Part shown: positions 1-11,533 of the stretch, one piece after another | How the letters are laid out: each line of letters begins with the position of its first letter | How positions within the stretch are numbered: the stretch's first letter is position 1 | Origin: Schoenoplectus triqueter | Taxonomy: Eukaryota; Streptophyta; Magnoliopsida; Poales; Cyperaceae | DNA: 64,000 nt | Direction of reading: 5' to 3' | Assembly: GCA_964058805.1 (NCBI GenBank) | Contig: CAXKVV010000062.1 | Span: 248,001-312,000 of the forward strand | Position numbers and translations under genes: made by a program | The notes under the pieces: model-generated | Database searches by the model: none | What the model was told of the DNA's origin: nothing | Seen by the model: the letters and a program-made list of their open reading frames with translations, nothing else

Positions 1-873
1 GAAATTGCTATTATTTTTAATTTTCTAAGATTTGACAATTCAAATTTAAAATATATCACTTATTATTGCTTTTCATTAAAAATAATATTTTCCTATTTGT
101 CTTGGAGGACTGAATAAATGATAGATTAAAAACATTATATAACAATATAATTGGATTTTGAATGGCATATAATTTGAATGGTACATTTAATTTTACCTAG
201 AACTTCTATTGGTTCTAGCTTCTAGCCCTTTCTTCAATTTCATCCCCTTGAGAATGGAGCTCTGTAATAAGACTGGTTATTTAAATGTATGAAATGTGTG
301 AGTTGTCCAGTCATTAAAGGTATTCTCTGTTTTTATGTTAATACCATCTTGAGGACAAAAACAATTGCTCTATCTTGAGTTAATCATGCCAATCTTTGAT
401 TAACTTGCTGCATCATAGGACAATAATATTTTTCTATGCCTTTTGTATCAATGATTGTGTTATAGATAAAGATCTGAAGCTGTTCTCAGCTGGTTATCCT
501 GATATTATTTGATATTCATCTATGAATCTTGAGCTTTATAATGACTTGGTAACATTGAGTGTAAGTACATTTTGATAATATATATCGATTGAACAACACA
601 TAATTACATAATCAGAGATTCTTTTTTATTATTGCCCAAATTAAGCTAGGGCATATCAGAAAGAACCAATCAATAATCAGAGATTCTTTTTTTTTCCTTT
701 TTTTTATAAGCAGAAAATTCCTTATTTTGTTGTTTTTTTTTTAAATGAGGTCGGTACTATTATTAGTATACTCATCAATTTAAAGAATAAGAAAATAATT
801 TTCTTGTAATACACATTGTATTTCTAATTTTAGGTTGACCTAGGGGGATTGCGCCAAGACCTTTCAAAGTTAT
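1..873. other. AT-rich sequence without a recognisable gene
   Basis: Several poly-T runs and no open frame with coding character. If the paralogous RHD3-like gene starting at 2140 continues to the left, this is probably intron, but no equivalent of its second exon (P-loop end, GKSxLLN) is visible on the minus strand. Confidence 0.4.
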
Positions 874-1128
874 ATGTGCAAAAAATCTATAACAGAATCC
901 GTTGCCCGGGAAATAAAGGAATTGATTTGGAAAAATTGGGCATCGCTTAATGGCGAATTCGTCGGCAATTCTGCTTTTGAAAAGTACTTGAAACGAGTTG
1001 CTTTAAATATCCCATGCATCGCATGTCACAATGTATTTATCCACACGAAGATGGATATGCAAACCCAGAAAAAAGATACCAAGGATCAAGTCAAGTCATT
1101 ATTGCTTGATCCAAATATGTTAATTTAA
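874..1128 (+). CDS. Unrecognised 84-codon open frame, possibly a last exon
   Basis: An open frame in a surrounding with many stops. It is preceded by a plausible splice acceptor (T-rich tract ending in AG at about 832-833), so it could be a terminal exon rather than an ATG-initiated gene. The product has a hydrophilic start, a segment EIKELIWKNWASL and a Cys-x-x-Cys (CIACH), then a lysine-rich tail. I do not recognise the family. It may equally be chance or a decayed fragment. Confidence 0.2.
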   Translation: MCKKSITESVAREIKELIWKNWASLNGEFVGNSAFEKYLKRVALNIPCIACHNVFIHTKMDMQTQKKDTKDQVKSLLLDPNMLI

Positions 1129-1540
1129 ATTGATGTGATGGGCTAATGGCAATAAATATTAATTATAACTAGCTACTTGAATTTAAATGAATTGGTAGTA
1201 TTTTAGTTTATTTTTTTTATCTACATGTACTTGGCTACTTCTAATTGGTACCAGAACTTCCCTCATAGGATAAGAAGTAAGCTGAAAACTGACATAAGGG
1301 TATGACTGTGGCGGATCAAAATGTTTCCATAACTCTTAGCAAATTGGACTTCCTTTGACTTTATATATGCCTTGGCTTGACAAAGTTATATCTATTATGA
1401 TGTTGGATCATTTGAAGATCATATAAAAAAGTTGATTAGTGTCCATATTTATTCTGGATTGTGCAAATGGATAAAATTTTCCATCAATTAATCAATATTT
1501 ATTAATCATTACATTCAATTCACTTTTGAATTTTTTAGTT

Positions 1541-1668
1541 CAAAGCAAAGTAAATATGGATATCGCTCAAAGCAAAGTAAATATGGGTTCAAAGCAAAGT
1601 AAATATGAGTTCCCTACTATTACATCGCTTTCAAGTAAATATGAGTTCCCTACTATTACATCGCTTTC
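1541..1668. repeat. Two interlaced short tandem repeats
   Basis: An 18-bp unit (CAAAGCAAAGTAAATATG) occurs at 1541, 1568 and 1590. The last copy runs into a 36-bp unit that is repeated perfectly at 1597-1632 and 1633-1668. This looks like recent replication slippage in non-coding DNA. Confidence 0.85.
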
Positions 1669-1761
1669 GATATCGCTCTATCAATCTATTCTTTTATATA
1701 TTTACATTTTGAAATTATTATATATATAATATATAATTTTGAATTAATAAAGATGGTCGCC

Positions 1762-1784
1762 ACAACGCGCGGGTACCTAACTAG
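1762..1784 (+). mobile_element. Helitron-like 3' terminus
   Basis: The string CAACGCGCGGGTACCTAA followed by CTAG and then T has the form of a plant non-autonomous Helitron 3' end and resembles the end of the Helitron at 22763-23222. The matching 5' TC end was not found. Homology with the 49-kb segmental copy starts just after this terminus. Confidence 0.35.
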
Positions 1785-2460
1785 TAGCATATAATTCTTA
1801 CAGTAACTTAATTAATGCCAAGCTAATATTGCACAATTAGGCGCGCAAATTAGCAGGACTCAAAATCTGCATTGATTTTTCAATAGATCTAGCAATTTCA
1901 GCAGACAAGTTAGTACTTTATAAGAAGAACGAATATATGGGGGGTTGTGGAAACCAATACATGGATAGAGATTTAACAACTACCGCTGCTTTGTGGACCA
2001 ATGATGGAGATCACAGTGTAGTTCTCCATGTCCTTGACGAAACTCGCAGTTTCACTTGAGAACTTGCCATCTCCACTGATCATCTGTAACTTGCCATCTC
2101 CGCTGAACAACATCCGTATCTTCCCACGAATAGCCTCCATTTATCAATTATTGATGTAGTTGGAATACCTAGGTGTGGACTATGCTCAGCAATGTTATGA
2201 ACTTGTGATGATATAGGAAAGTGCTTTATTTATTTGTAGGGCTCTCAATGGGTGTTGGTTGAGAACTTGAGATACCCGTTAATTAGACGAAGGCTTATCC
2301 GGCCCGTTGAAAAGTCCGCCCTTGACAGCCATAAGTAGCTGAGTCGGTCTTGCTGCGGGGCCATTGAATGCACCGATGATCTCTATCTCCTTGGAGAACC
2401 CAAACTTTACTTGACTCCGGGGTCAACACTTAAGCACAGGCCACAATAATTTCAAATTTA
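1785..2460 (-). repeat. Segmental duplicate of the RHD3-like exon 1 and upstream region
   Basis: Nearly the same sequence recurs at about 49026-49600. It covers the start of intron 1, exon 1, the 5' leader and some 300 bases upstream. The place matching the TATA box of the 49-kb copy reads TACAAATA here (about 2231-2238), so the core promoter of this copy looks degraded. Confidence 0.85.
1984..2140 (-). CDS. First exon of a second RHD3/SEY1-like GTPase gene (rest off the window)
   Basis: It starts at the ATG at 2140 and ends in GT at 1983, in the same phase as exon 1 of the gene at 49358. It codes for 52 residues plus one base and ends in the P-loop GPQSSG, the G1 motif of the RHD3/SEY1/atlastin GTPases. 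Compared with the 49-kb copy (42 residues) it carries a 10-residue internal duplication, so the motif SGDGK appears twice (LFSGDGK, ISGDGK). The remaining exons must lie below position 1984. None was found in the window, so this may be an active paralogue with a long first intron or an orphaned exon. Confidence 0.65.
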
Positions 2461-3139
2461 TTTTTGGGCTACAAATGCATGAAAAAGAAATAAAACAATA
2501 AGACAAATTGGAAAGAAAGAATTAAAAGAGAAATACAAGAGTAAGACAAATTGAGAAAGAAATAAAACAATAAGACAAAAGAAATTTCTTTTGTCTGTCC
2601 TTATTTAAATTTCTGAATAGTCCAGAGTCACTGATTTAACAAGTTTGTGTTCAAGTTAGTCCAAAGTCATCGATAAAGACGGGTTTGACTCCTCTCTATA
2701 TTACTGTACGCATACAATAACTGTCTACATTCACAACGACTATCAAATTTGGACCGTTGGCAGTAAAGTCACAACTCACAACGATGTTCTTTAGATTCAA
2801 GGGACAATCTCCAAACCTCTTGTGGAGTGCCTTTATTTTTTGTAATACTATTTCGTTTCTTATAAAAAAAATCAGAAGGTAAAAGCTTTGACCCTTATTT
2901 TTACTCAAAAAGAATTTCGTTTATAAAAAAAAATCATAAGATAAAAACTTGATCCTTATCTTTACTCAAAAAGAAAAAAAACGAACTAAATTTAATAACA
3001 ATAGATTAATGAGGTCTGATGGCTAATTTAAACAAAATTACTAGATTTACTCTCGAATATGAAACCATAACAAAGAAATATAAATTGAAGAATCAAATTT
3101 GACAAAACAATGTGCTCCATAAAAGAGAAGCCAAAGCAA
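2461..3139. other. Non-coding AT-rich stretch
   Basis: Only short chance frames are present. It holds two A-rich near-repeats (about 2480-2580) and a doubled T/A-rich block around 2860-2980. Confidence 0.5.
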
Positions 3140-4035
3140 GGAAGGGAATTGGTGACCGGTGAGGTGGGAAGAGAAATATTGAGGGATTTTTTCTTGTTTC
3201 TTGTTTTTTTTTTCCAAATTATTTTATTGTAGAGTAAGTAAATTTACTTCGTCGAGTGAAATATATATCCGGTCATCATTTCCCACCCCTCCCCTCTTCT
3301 TCCTTTTCTTTTCAATATATGCGAGGTTGTGTATGCAAAACATAACCCTTTTTTTCTGAAATGTCAATACTTGGTTTTACGTCAAAAAAAATTACAAATA
3401 AAAGTAATAGTATTTCTGAATGAATTGAACCCTTACAGTGATAATTTTAATAAAAATAACTCATAAGTAAATTTGCATTTAGATATTTTTAATCGAAAAT
3501 TAAAAATAATCTTTGACCAAGAAAATACATGATTTCAGTAATTTGGGTCCCAACATGACTATTTTCGTGTGTTTTTTTTTTGTTATTAATAACAAATCGA
3601 CCCAGTGACTCTTAACGGCGATAATAGAAAAGCACTGCAAAAGTCTCAATTTAACCCGAACTCAAGAAACTAACCAAGAAAATGCACAACTAACCGGGGA
3701 AACCTAGCAAAACTCAAGAAAATCAGTAAGTTACTGACATCAATGGTAGGGATTTTTTTAGTGTCTATGGTGAGCGGACCTCATTCAAATAATACACACG
3801 TATTTATATCGGACCGTACAAATTTCATTCGACCGCCGAAAATCATTGGAGCGTTACATCTATGGCAGCGAATACGGATCCAGTGCGGTGGGAAGGGTAA
3901 AATATTGAGGTAATTTTTCTTGTTGCTTTTTATTTGGTTAAGTTAAAATTTCCCCGGTCATCATTTCCCATTTTTTCCCCTCTTCTTCCTTTCATTTTCA
4001 ATATATCCGAGGTTGCGTATGCAAAACAATGTTGC
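3140..4035 (+). repeat. Direct repeat pair of about 150-200 bp
   Basis: A block with GGTGGGAAG...ATATTGAGG...CCGGTCATCATTTCCCA...GAGGTTG.GTATGCAAAAC occurs at about 3155-3342 and again at about 3890-4027. The second copy is shorter and diverged. It looks like a transposon or segmental repeat and carries no gene. Confidence 0.65.
3411..3750 (+). repeat. Direct repeat, copy 1 (copy 2 at 7572-8345)
   Basis: About 340 bases that recur at 7572-7796 plus 8196-8345. The second copy is split by a MULE-MITE. The pair brackets the LINE insertion, so a tandem duplication of this segment probably predates or accompanied these insertions. No coding potential. Confidence 0.8.
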
Positions 4036-4739
4036 AAAAGATGGTATGTATTTGACGGACGGATATGTACCACCAACCGATTAATTATTATGCGGATGAT
4101 TAATCGAATTTTTGTTGACGATTAATCGAATTTTTGCCAACAAAGAGAAGAAGACAGAGAATGATAGTGACTTGAAATTTTGAGAATAGAAAATGAAGGT
4201 TTTGAAAACGATTACGGGCCTTGGAATTCAAAAAAGAACGAAACTCTTGTTAATAGATCAAGTGATCTACGGATAATCCGAACGATTATTCCTATTAATC
4301 ATTTATGGTACAATAACAACAACAAAGTCTTTAATCTCAAATAAATTGGGTAGGTTAGAAATAAAATTCATCGGAAAATATAACATCAAAAATCTCAAAT
4401 ATCAATGATAATAATGAGGATGATGAAAAAGAAAAAAAATAAAAAAACTAATAATAGTAATGAAAAAATAAAAATGATAATGATAATGGTGATGACAATA
4501 TGATAATAATAATGATAATGATACTGATAATATGCTAATAATAATAATAATAATAATAATAATATAATAAATCTCTATTGTGAAATATATTTCTAAATCC
4601 TAAATTTTAAACTCTAAAATTCTAAAAATCTAAGAACCTGAAATCTATAACTCTACTACTAGATTCTATATGTATTTCAGCTACACTCATCTTCTAGATT
4701 ATTGTCTTTTTGTAGTCTAACATTCTGCTCCATACATAA

Positions 4740-6200
4740 TCATGGGTCTAATTACCATCCTGTATAATTTATCTTTTAGTTTATTTGAGACCTTCTTGTC
4801 GCAGATAATACCAGATGCTTGTCTCCATTTGACTCATCCGACTCTTATTCTATGACTAACATTTTCATCGATCTCTCTATCACTTTGCAACATCGATCCC
4901 AAATAATAAAATATGTCATTCATGGGTACTACTCATCCATCCAAACTAACATCTACATCATCTGAATTATCCCCACTGAATTGATACCTCATATATTCAG
5001 TTTTGGTCCTCTTAAGTCTAGAACATTTTGATTCTAAAGTTTATCTTCACAACTCTAGTTTCTAATCGACTCAAATTCTGCTCTCGTCAATCAACACCAC
5101 ATCATCAGCAAAAAGAGCATACATCAAGGAATATCTCCTTGTATGTTCTTTGTGATCTCATCCATTACTAATGTGAAAATATATGGGCTCAATGTTGACC
5201 CTTGATATAATCATATCTTAATAGAAAATATATCGGACTCACCATCACATATTCTGATACAAGTCACAATATATGTGTATATATCCTTAATAAGGGTAAC
5301 ATACTTTGATGTGACTTGTTTCTTTTCAAGCGCCCACCACATAATATTTATTGATACTTTATCATATGCTTTCTCTAAATCAATAAATATCATATGTAGG
5401 TCATTATTCTATTCCTAATGTCTCTCCATAAGTTATCTTATCAAGAAAATTGTCTCTATAGTGGACTTCCTAGGCATAAAACCAAAATGATTTTTAGAGA
5501 CGGTTGTCAATTTTCTTAAACGATGCTCGATCACTCTCTCCCAAACCTTCATGTTAGGACTCATGAGCTTAATTCCTCTGTAATTAGTACAACTTTCAAT
5601 ATCTCCTTTATTCTTGAATATTGGTACTAATATACTTCTTCTCCACTCATCTTATTGGACCAAAAAATAATATTAAATAGTTTAGTGAGCCACACTATTG
5701 CTATATCTCCAAGACATCTCCATACCTCAATCATGATGTCATCAGGTCCTAACGCGTGACCTGTTTTTATCTTTTTTAAACTTTTTTTCACCTCAAACTC
5801 TTAAATTCTCTGAACAAATCACCTGTTGGTGTCAACTAAGTCGTCCAACTTGATCGCGATTTTCTCACACTCATCGTTGAATAGCTCGTCGATGTACTCT
5901 CTTCATCTGTTTTTAATCGCATCATCTTTCACCAAAAGCCTATCAGCCACATCCTTAATACATTTAACTTGGTTGAAGTCTCTTGTCTTCTTTTCTCAAA
6001 GTTTAGTCATCTTGTAGATAATATTTTCGTCCTCTTTCGTATCTAATTTCTGATACAGTTCCGCGTATACCTGAATCCTTACTTCGCTCATAGCTTTCTT
6101 TGTATTTTTTTTGGTTTCTTTGTACTTTTGTATGTTTTCATCACTCCTGTTGTGATGTAAACGTTTGTAGCATTATTTCTTCTCACTGATTGCCTTTTGT
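4740..6200 (-). pseudogene. LINE reverse transcriptase remnant
   Basis: The minus strand encodes FGFMPRKSTIETIFLIR around 5430-5490 and, at 5211-5393, FIDLEKAYDKVSINIMWWAL, the conserved fingers/palm region of non-LTR reverse transcriptases. Downstream palm and thumb pieces are interrupted by stops. It is part of the LINE at 4311-7555. Confidence 0.8.
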
Positions 6201-6304
6201 ACATCATCATTCCACCACCAAGTATTTTTAGGTTCACATTTATTTTCTCTGGTTACTTTAAACACCTCTATAGCCACCTTCCGAATGTGAATCGTCATCT
6301 CCTT

Positions 6305-7100
6305 CTACATATTATCCGCATTATCATCTCCGTTCCATGGCCCTTCCGCAATAACTATATTCTTAAACACCTGAGAAACGTCCCCTTTGAGCTTCCACCA
6401 CTTCGTTCTTGTGATTTTCACGCCTCTATCTCGCCGGATGCATACCTGAAAATGAAAATCAGCCACCAAAAATTTATGTTGTGTGATGACACACTCACCA
6501 AGTATAACTTTACAATCCATGCAGTTTTGTCTCTCCTCCCTTCTAGTCAGGACAAAATCAATCTGGCTTGAGTGTTCGCCACTATTGAAAGTAATTAAAT
6601 GAATTTTTTTCTTTCTAAAGAAGGTGTTCTCTACCATGAGGTTGTAAGGTATGGCGAAATTCAACATTTCTTCTCCCTCTTGATTCTGTTCGTCATAACC
6701 AAAACCCCCATGTACCCTCTCAAACCCCCTCTAGCTGTGCCAACATGACCATTAAGATATCCTCCAATGAAGAGTTTTTCACTGCTAGACACTTCTCTAA
6801 CCATGTCCTCTAAGTCTTCCCAGAATCGTCTCTTTACATCATCATCGCTCAAACCTACTTGTGAGATATATGCACTGATGATGTTCAAGACCAAATATCC
6901 AAAAACCAAATTGATCATGATGATCATGTCCCCTTGTCTCCTAAATGGGACAACTCCATTCTTGAGATTCTTATCAATTAAGATGCCTACACTATTTTTA
7001 CTTCGTTATTTTCCTGTGTACCACAATTTAAAGCATGTATTCTCCACCTCCTTAGCCTTCTGACCTGTCCATTTAGTCTCCTAAACACATAAGATATTCA
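6305..7100 (-). pseudogene. LINE endonuclease (EEP/APE-type) remnant
   Basis: Minus-strand frames at 6661-6927 and 6305-6667 give pieces typical of the endonuclease of plant LINEs. They include WEDLEDMVREV, the region around GGYLNGHVG, SSQIDFVLTRRE (the catalytic SQIDF-type block) and QHKFLVADF, followed by RTKWWKLKG. A frameshift or stop separates them. The product would nick target DNA to prime reverse transcription, but this copy cannot be translated as one protein. Confidence 0.8.
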
Positions 7101-7805
7101 TGTGTCTCCTAATCGCAGTATCAACTAACTCTCTTAGCTTACTTGTTAAGGACTCTACCTAAACGAATCTTACTTTCCCCGACTAGCTTCCTTACCCCTC
7201 ACACTCATCGAGTCAAGTGTGAAGACACTTGTTCATTTGAGACTACATCCGGGCGCCGATGCAGCGCGTCACTAAGGTGATGACGATCCGACCCTCGTTC
7301 ACTTATCACCATATTCGGGTTCCAATATGATGCGCCGCTAAGATGGTGACAACCCAGCCCTTGTTCTCTTATCATCATATTCGGGTTCCAATATGGCACG
7401 TTGCTAAGAGGGTGACGCCCCAACGAAATTTGACTTGGTTTCATTTTCATAAAGACCGGCTGTTTTAGTGCAGGGCACGCCACACCCACCGCAACCCTCC
7501 TCTTTTATCCTGGCTTGGGACAGATTGTGCAGAATCTAGTCCACACAGGCGGAGTTTAATCATTTATGGTATTTCAGAATAAATTGAATCCTTACATTGA
7601 TAATTTTAATAAAAATAACTCTTACCAAGTAAATTTGGATGTAGATATTTTTAATAGAAAATTAAAAAATAATCTTTGACCAAGAAAATACATGATTTCA
7701 GTAATTTGGATCCAACATGACTATTTTCGTGTTTTCGTTTTATTTTTTTGGTTATTAATAACACATCGACCCAGTGACTGTAACTCTATATTAGCAATAA
7801 TAGAA

Positions 7806-8195
7806 GAGTGGAGATACATTAATAATGAGTTATTTTAACAACATTGACAATAAATCTTTAAATAAATAAAAAAAATCTTAAATTTTTTTTATATAGATAT
7901 ATTTTTCTACGTACTTTTAGATTGATGGTCATTTAAATTTTATGTAATTTCATTATCGTTTGATAGTCCATCAAATACCATTAAATTTTCATATAATTTG
8001 CAACGGTTATAATTTAGCGGTCTTTGATGGACTATCAAACAATAATGAAATTACATGAAATTTGAATGACCATCAATTTAAAAGTAGAAGAACACCTTTA
8101 TAAAAAAAAATCATTTTTAAGATTTTATTTATTTATTTATTTAAAAATCTATTATCAAAATTGTCAAAATAACCCATTGTCAATGGATCCCACTC
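7806..8195. mobile_element. MULE-type MITE with 9-bp target duplication ATAATAGAA
   Basis: This 390-bp fold-back element has long terminal inverted repeats starting GAGTGG and ending CCACTC. The arms pair over most of their length, including GATGGACTATCAAAC near the centre. The 9-base word ATAATAGAA flanks both sides (7797-7805, 8196-8204), as expected for Mutator-like elements. It interrupts copy 2 of the 3411-3750 repeat. Confidence 0.85.
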
Positions 8196-8349
8196 ATAAT
8201 AGAAAAGCTCTAAAAAAGTCTCAATTTAACCCGAACTCAAGAAGTAACCCAAGAAAATGCATAACTAACCGGGAAAACCTAGCAAAACCCAAGAACTTCA
8301 GTTAAGTTACTGACAGTAACTAACCAGGAAAACACACAACAAAACTCAA

Positions 8350-9411
8350 ATTAACCCCCGTTTCTTTTATCAATGGCGGACTGGATTGGGGCCAGAGCCT
8401 TTAGTCAAAACTAATGGAGGAGAGTTCACTAGAGTGCAACAGTAGTGAAGGGCCTAGAACTTCAGACTGTCACATCTGGCCCAAAATATCTTTATTTAAT
8501 TTTTCTAAATCAATTTTCGCATATCATGGTCACGTTCCACATCCGATCCAAAAGATTGATGCCTGCAGCCATTTTTCTATGTTATAACATAGTAGCACGA
8601 TTCTCAGTCACTGTGATTCGATCTCACAATTTCAACTGGATTATGTTTTCTATTACGTTGGAATGAAAATTAGCCCTTTAATTAGATAAAAAAAAACAAG
8701 TACAACTGTATTAGCACGAGGCCCACTAGCACTGTGCTCTACCTGGAATCTGGATCTACAATGTAGACCTTTAATTAAATGCTTGATGATAGTGTTTTGC
8801 ATTCTGAAAGGGAGAAACTGGTTTAGTTGCAGAGGAATTTCCTGAAATTCTTCCTTTATATTTGGAGATATTGCATCGGTGTGTGTGCTGTTATTTCTCT
8901 TTATTATGTTTGAATTTTTGGAATTCTAGAACCATACTGAAGAGCATCGCATGGCTTTTGCGGAAAACTCTCAACTATCATGTACTATCATTTGAAATGT
9001 TTAAGCAGACATTCACTAGGCTAACGAGTTAACAGACATTAATAGATAATGTTTATAGCAGTACCGAATTGTAAACTGAAACTGCTGATATTCCTCTAAA
9101 AACCATGTTATTTCATCATATTCTCTCAACTATCATGATTTCTTTTTAATGATCTTATGCGTGTAACAATTTACCTCTGTTCTGACAAATTGTTTCATGG
9201 CCCAGAACCTAATCACTATTTTTCTTTTACCATTTTTTCTCTGAGGATGGAACTCAAGCCTCCTGTTTTCTGTTTGATCAACTTGGGAATGAAAATGGTT
9301 TAGTTGAACAACTCATAAAATTGAATAGAATGTTTTTTTCCTTAACCGCTGATGCAGAAGTTAGCATCCTATTGCTGAAGGTAATGAAATGATCAATGCA
9401 AAATTACTTCA
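8350..9411. other. Unique-looking non-coding sequence
   Basis: No frame with protein-like composition and no terminal repeats recognised. AT content is lower than in neighbouring transposon DNA, so decayed host sequence is possible. Confidence 0.35.
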
Positions 9412-10480
9412 TTAATCAAACAAATCATTTCTCATAAATTTTCGCTGACAAGTAAATCGTTGAAGATTAATTTTCATCAGAAGATTACGATTTACTGGGC
9501 GCAGAGCTTGATAAATACTTGGTGTTTGGTGAATTATGATTACATAAGAGAGAAGGAAAAGGAAAAGAAAGGAAAAAAAATGAAAGAAGATAAAATATAA
9601 GTATAGACCTAAATAAAATAAAAATAAAAGACAGAAAACGGTAGCTTGATCCATGGTATCCACTGGCAACTCGCCTGTCATCGGCTCATTGCATAGCACC
9701 TCTGGTGATCGGTTAGGCAGAATAGGTAGAGAAGGAAGAGCCGGAATTGGAGCTTGCGGGAGAGTCGGAGAAGAGATTGTCCAAGACGGAAAGAGAGACT
9801 GAGAGAAATCATTCCCTCCCTTCTCTCCTCTTCGACAATATTTTCTCTCATCTCCCATGGGAAGAAGATAGCAAATGACGTCGAGATGCTAGATTTGTTG
9901 TCCGATGCAGGTGTTGAGATCTACCATAGGGAGAAGCTACGTCTATCACCAGGGGTAAGGTGGAGACAAAGGCAAAGGTCTTAAGTTGATGGGACAGAAT
10001 TTGAATAAGGGACAGAGTGAGGGCTGACGGCTGGCTAGTTAGGAGGCAGGGATGGCAACCAGTTAAAGAGGTGAGTGAGAAAGGAAGAAGAAGATAGGTA
10101 AGCTTCGAGAAAGAGAGGATGAGAATGAGAGGTGATGTCCAGGTGAGTGAGTCGGTAAAGGGAAGAGGAGAGAGGAAGGCGAAGGTCAGGTGCGGAGGAG
10201 ACCGGTGATGCAACCTCTCGACCTAAGGGTGTTCTGCACTTCCATGATGTTGGTGCAGTTACCTTTTTTTCTTGCTGCTTCGACAGGTTAGGCCGACAGG
10301 AGAGAGGAGTAGTGGGGTGAGAGGGGTGGGGGTGACGGGGGAGGCTGGCAGTGGTCATGGAAAAAACTCTAGGTCCGAGATCTGTTCTTGAACTGACGAA
10401 AAAGGGAGAGGGGTATGAGGTAGAAGGGAGAGGGGTAGGAAGTAGAAGGAAGAGGAGGATAAGTCAGGGAAGGGGAGAGG
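9412..10480. other. Purine-skewed, GC-richer low-complexity block
   Basis: The plus strand is rich in GGAGAGAGG-like runs. This keeps overlapping frames open on both strands (for example 9412-9858 and 10035-10358 on minus), but the products are Ser/Leu/Pro-rich low complexity with no domain. I regard it as non-coding, perhaps the 5' part of an unidentified element. Confidence 0.4.
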
Positions 10481-10529
10481 CGGGGAGGTCTACAGTCCAT
10501 CATCATCATTTATAAGAGCTCTTTTTGCG

Positions 10530-10662
10530 AGCCCTACAGTCCATCATCATCATTATTATCATTGATATTTGAGATTTTTTATCTTATATTTTCCGATTAG
10601 ATTTCATTTCTAGCCTACTCTAATTTATTGGGGATTAAAGACTTTGTTGTTGGTGGTAGTGA
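10530..10662 (+). mobile_element. 3' tail fragment of the same LINE family
   Basis: The CAT/ATT microsatellite followed by TTTGAGATTTTTTATC..TCTAGCCTACTC and GACTTTGTTGTTGG matches the reverse complement of the LINE tail at 4311-4420. It is a severely 5'-truncated plus-strand insertion. Confidence 0.65.
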
Positions 10663-10820
10663 ATTATGTTTGTTTATGCGCTTTTTGTCCAGGAATATTT
10701 CAAGGCCAGTTCAACAACTAGAGTATAATAACTATGTCTATTATTATCATAAGAGGTCTTTATATGACTTGCACTGTGGAGACTAGCTCATGAATTAATT
10801 AAATGAAACATGTGTTTTAT

Positions 10821-11107
10821 TGTTGAGTTTTTGAGATAGATGAGATAGAGATGATGAACTAATTTTTATTATCTTAGTTCTGATCTTTACAAGGGGCACA
10901 ATAATGCCTTATATACATGAGTTTTTAATGGTAAAGAGGTGTATCAATTTGGTACCAACGGTAACTTTCTAGAAAAAAAAAGAAAAATTTGAGTAATCTA
11001 TTTTAGAAATAAAATAATGGGCTCCTTTTCCTAAAAATAGCCAATGAAGAAATAAACCCATACGTGTCTGAGGCGATCAGTCCCTCTAATTTTCTTTATT
11101 CTCAACA
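10821..11107 (-). repeat. 3' LTR of the minus-strand copia
   Basis: 287 bp, beginning TGTTGAG and ending CTCAACA. About 86% similar by eye to the partial LTR at 13480-13725. Confidence 0.9.
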
Positions 11108-11208
11108 CACCCCCTCAAGTTTGGATTGTATAAATCAATTAATTCTAGCTTGCTCAAAATTATTTCACAGGCCTTGATACTCAATCCCTTTGTGAAAATA
11201 TCTGTCAA

Positions 11209-11439
11209 TTAATCTTTACTTGTAACAAATGGAGTTTTTATTTTCTTGGATTGAACTTTCTCGCGAACAAAATGGTAATCGACTTTAATGTATTTGGTTC
11301 GCTCATGAAATATGAGATTTGCCGCGATGTGTTTTGCGGCTTGATTGTCACAGAATATTTTGATTGGCAATGTGACCTCCACACCAAGATCATCTAGTAA
11401 TTGTTTGATCCATGTTAACTCGCTAGCGGTGGATGTCAT
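11209..11439 (-). pseudogene. Copia RNase H fragment
   Basis: The minus strand encodes ASELTWIKQLLDDLG, IFCDNQAAKHIA and HERTKYIKVDYHFVREK, the classic copia RNase H block (DNQAA, HxRTKHIxxxxHFxR). It is separated from the reverse transcriptase by a shift at about 11440-11530. Confidence 0.88.
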
Positions 11440-11533
11440 AGCTCAATATTCCGCTTCGACACTAGAACGAGCTATGACATTTTGTTTCTTGCTTTTCCAT
11501 ATGATTAGATTTCCACCTACAAATGTACAAAAA

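Larger units (their letters stand above)
4311..7555 (-). mobile_element. LINE (non-LTR) retrotransposon, decayed, with 16-bp target duplication
   Basis: On the minus strand an apurinic endonuclease domain comes first, then a reverse transcriptase. The element ends at low coordinates in the tail typical of this plant LINE class, a GGTTGGCTAC-like block and TTTGTTGTTGTT (about 4311-4360), preceded by an ATT/CAT microsatellite. The 16-base word TTAATCATTTATGGTA occurs directly at both ends (4295-4310 and 7556-7571), a target-site duplication that fixes the borders. At 3.2 kb it is shorter than a full LINE. ORF1 is absent and ORF2 is broken by many stops and shifts. Confidence 0.9.

Noticed and set aside
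6197..7063. Plus-strand frames of 124 and 98 codons
   Set aside because: Antisense shadows of the LINE endonuclease, which is clearly coded on the minus strand.
9412..10358. Overlapping open frames on both strands (148, 121 and 107 codons)
   Set aside because: They stay open because of purine/pyrimidine skew; products are Ser/Pro/Leu low complexity with no domain.
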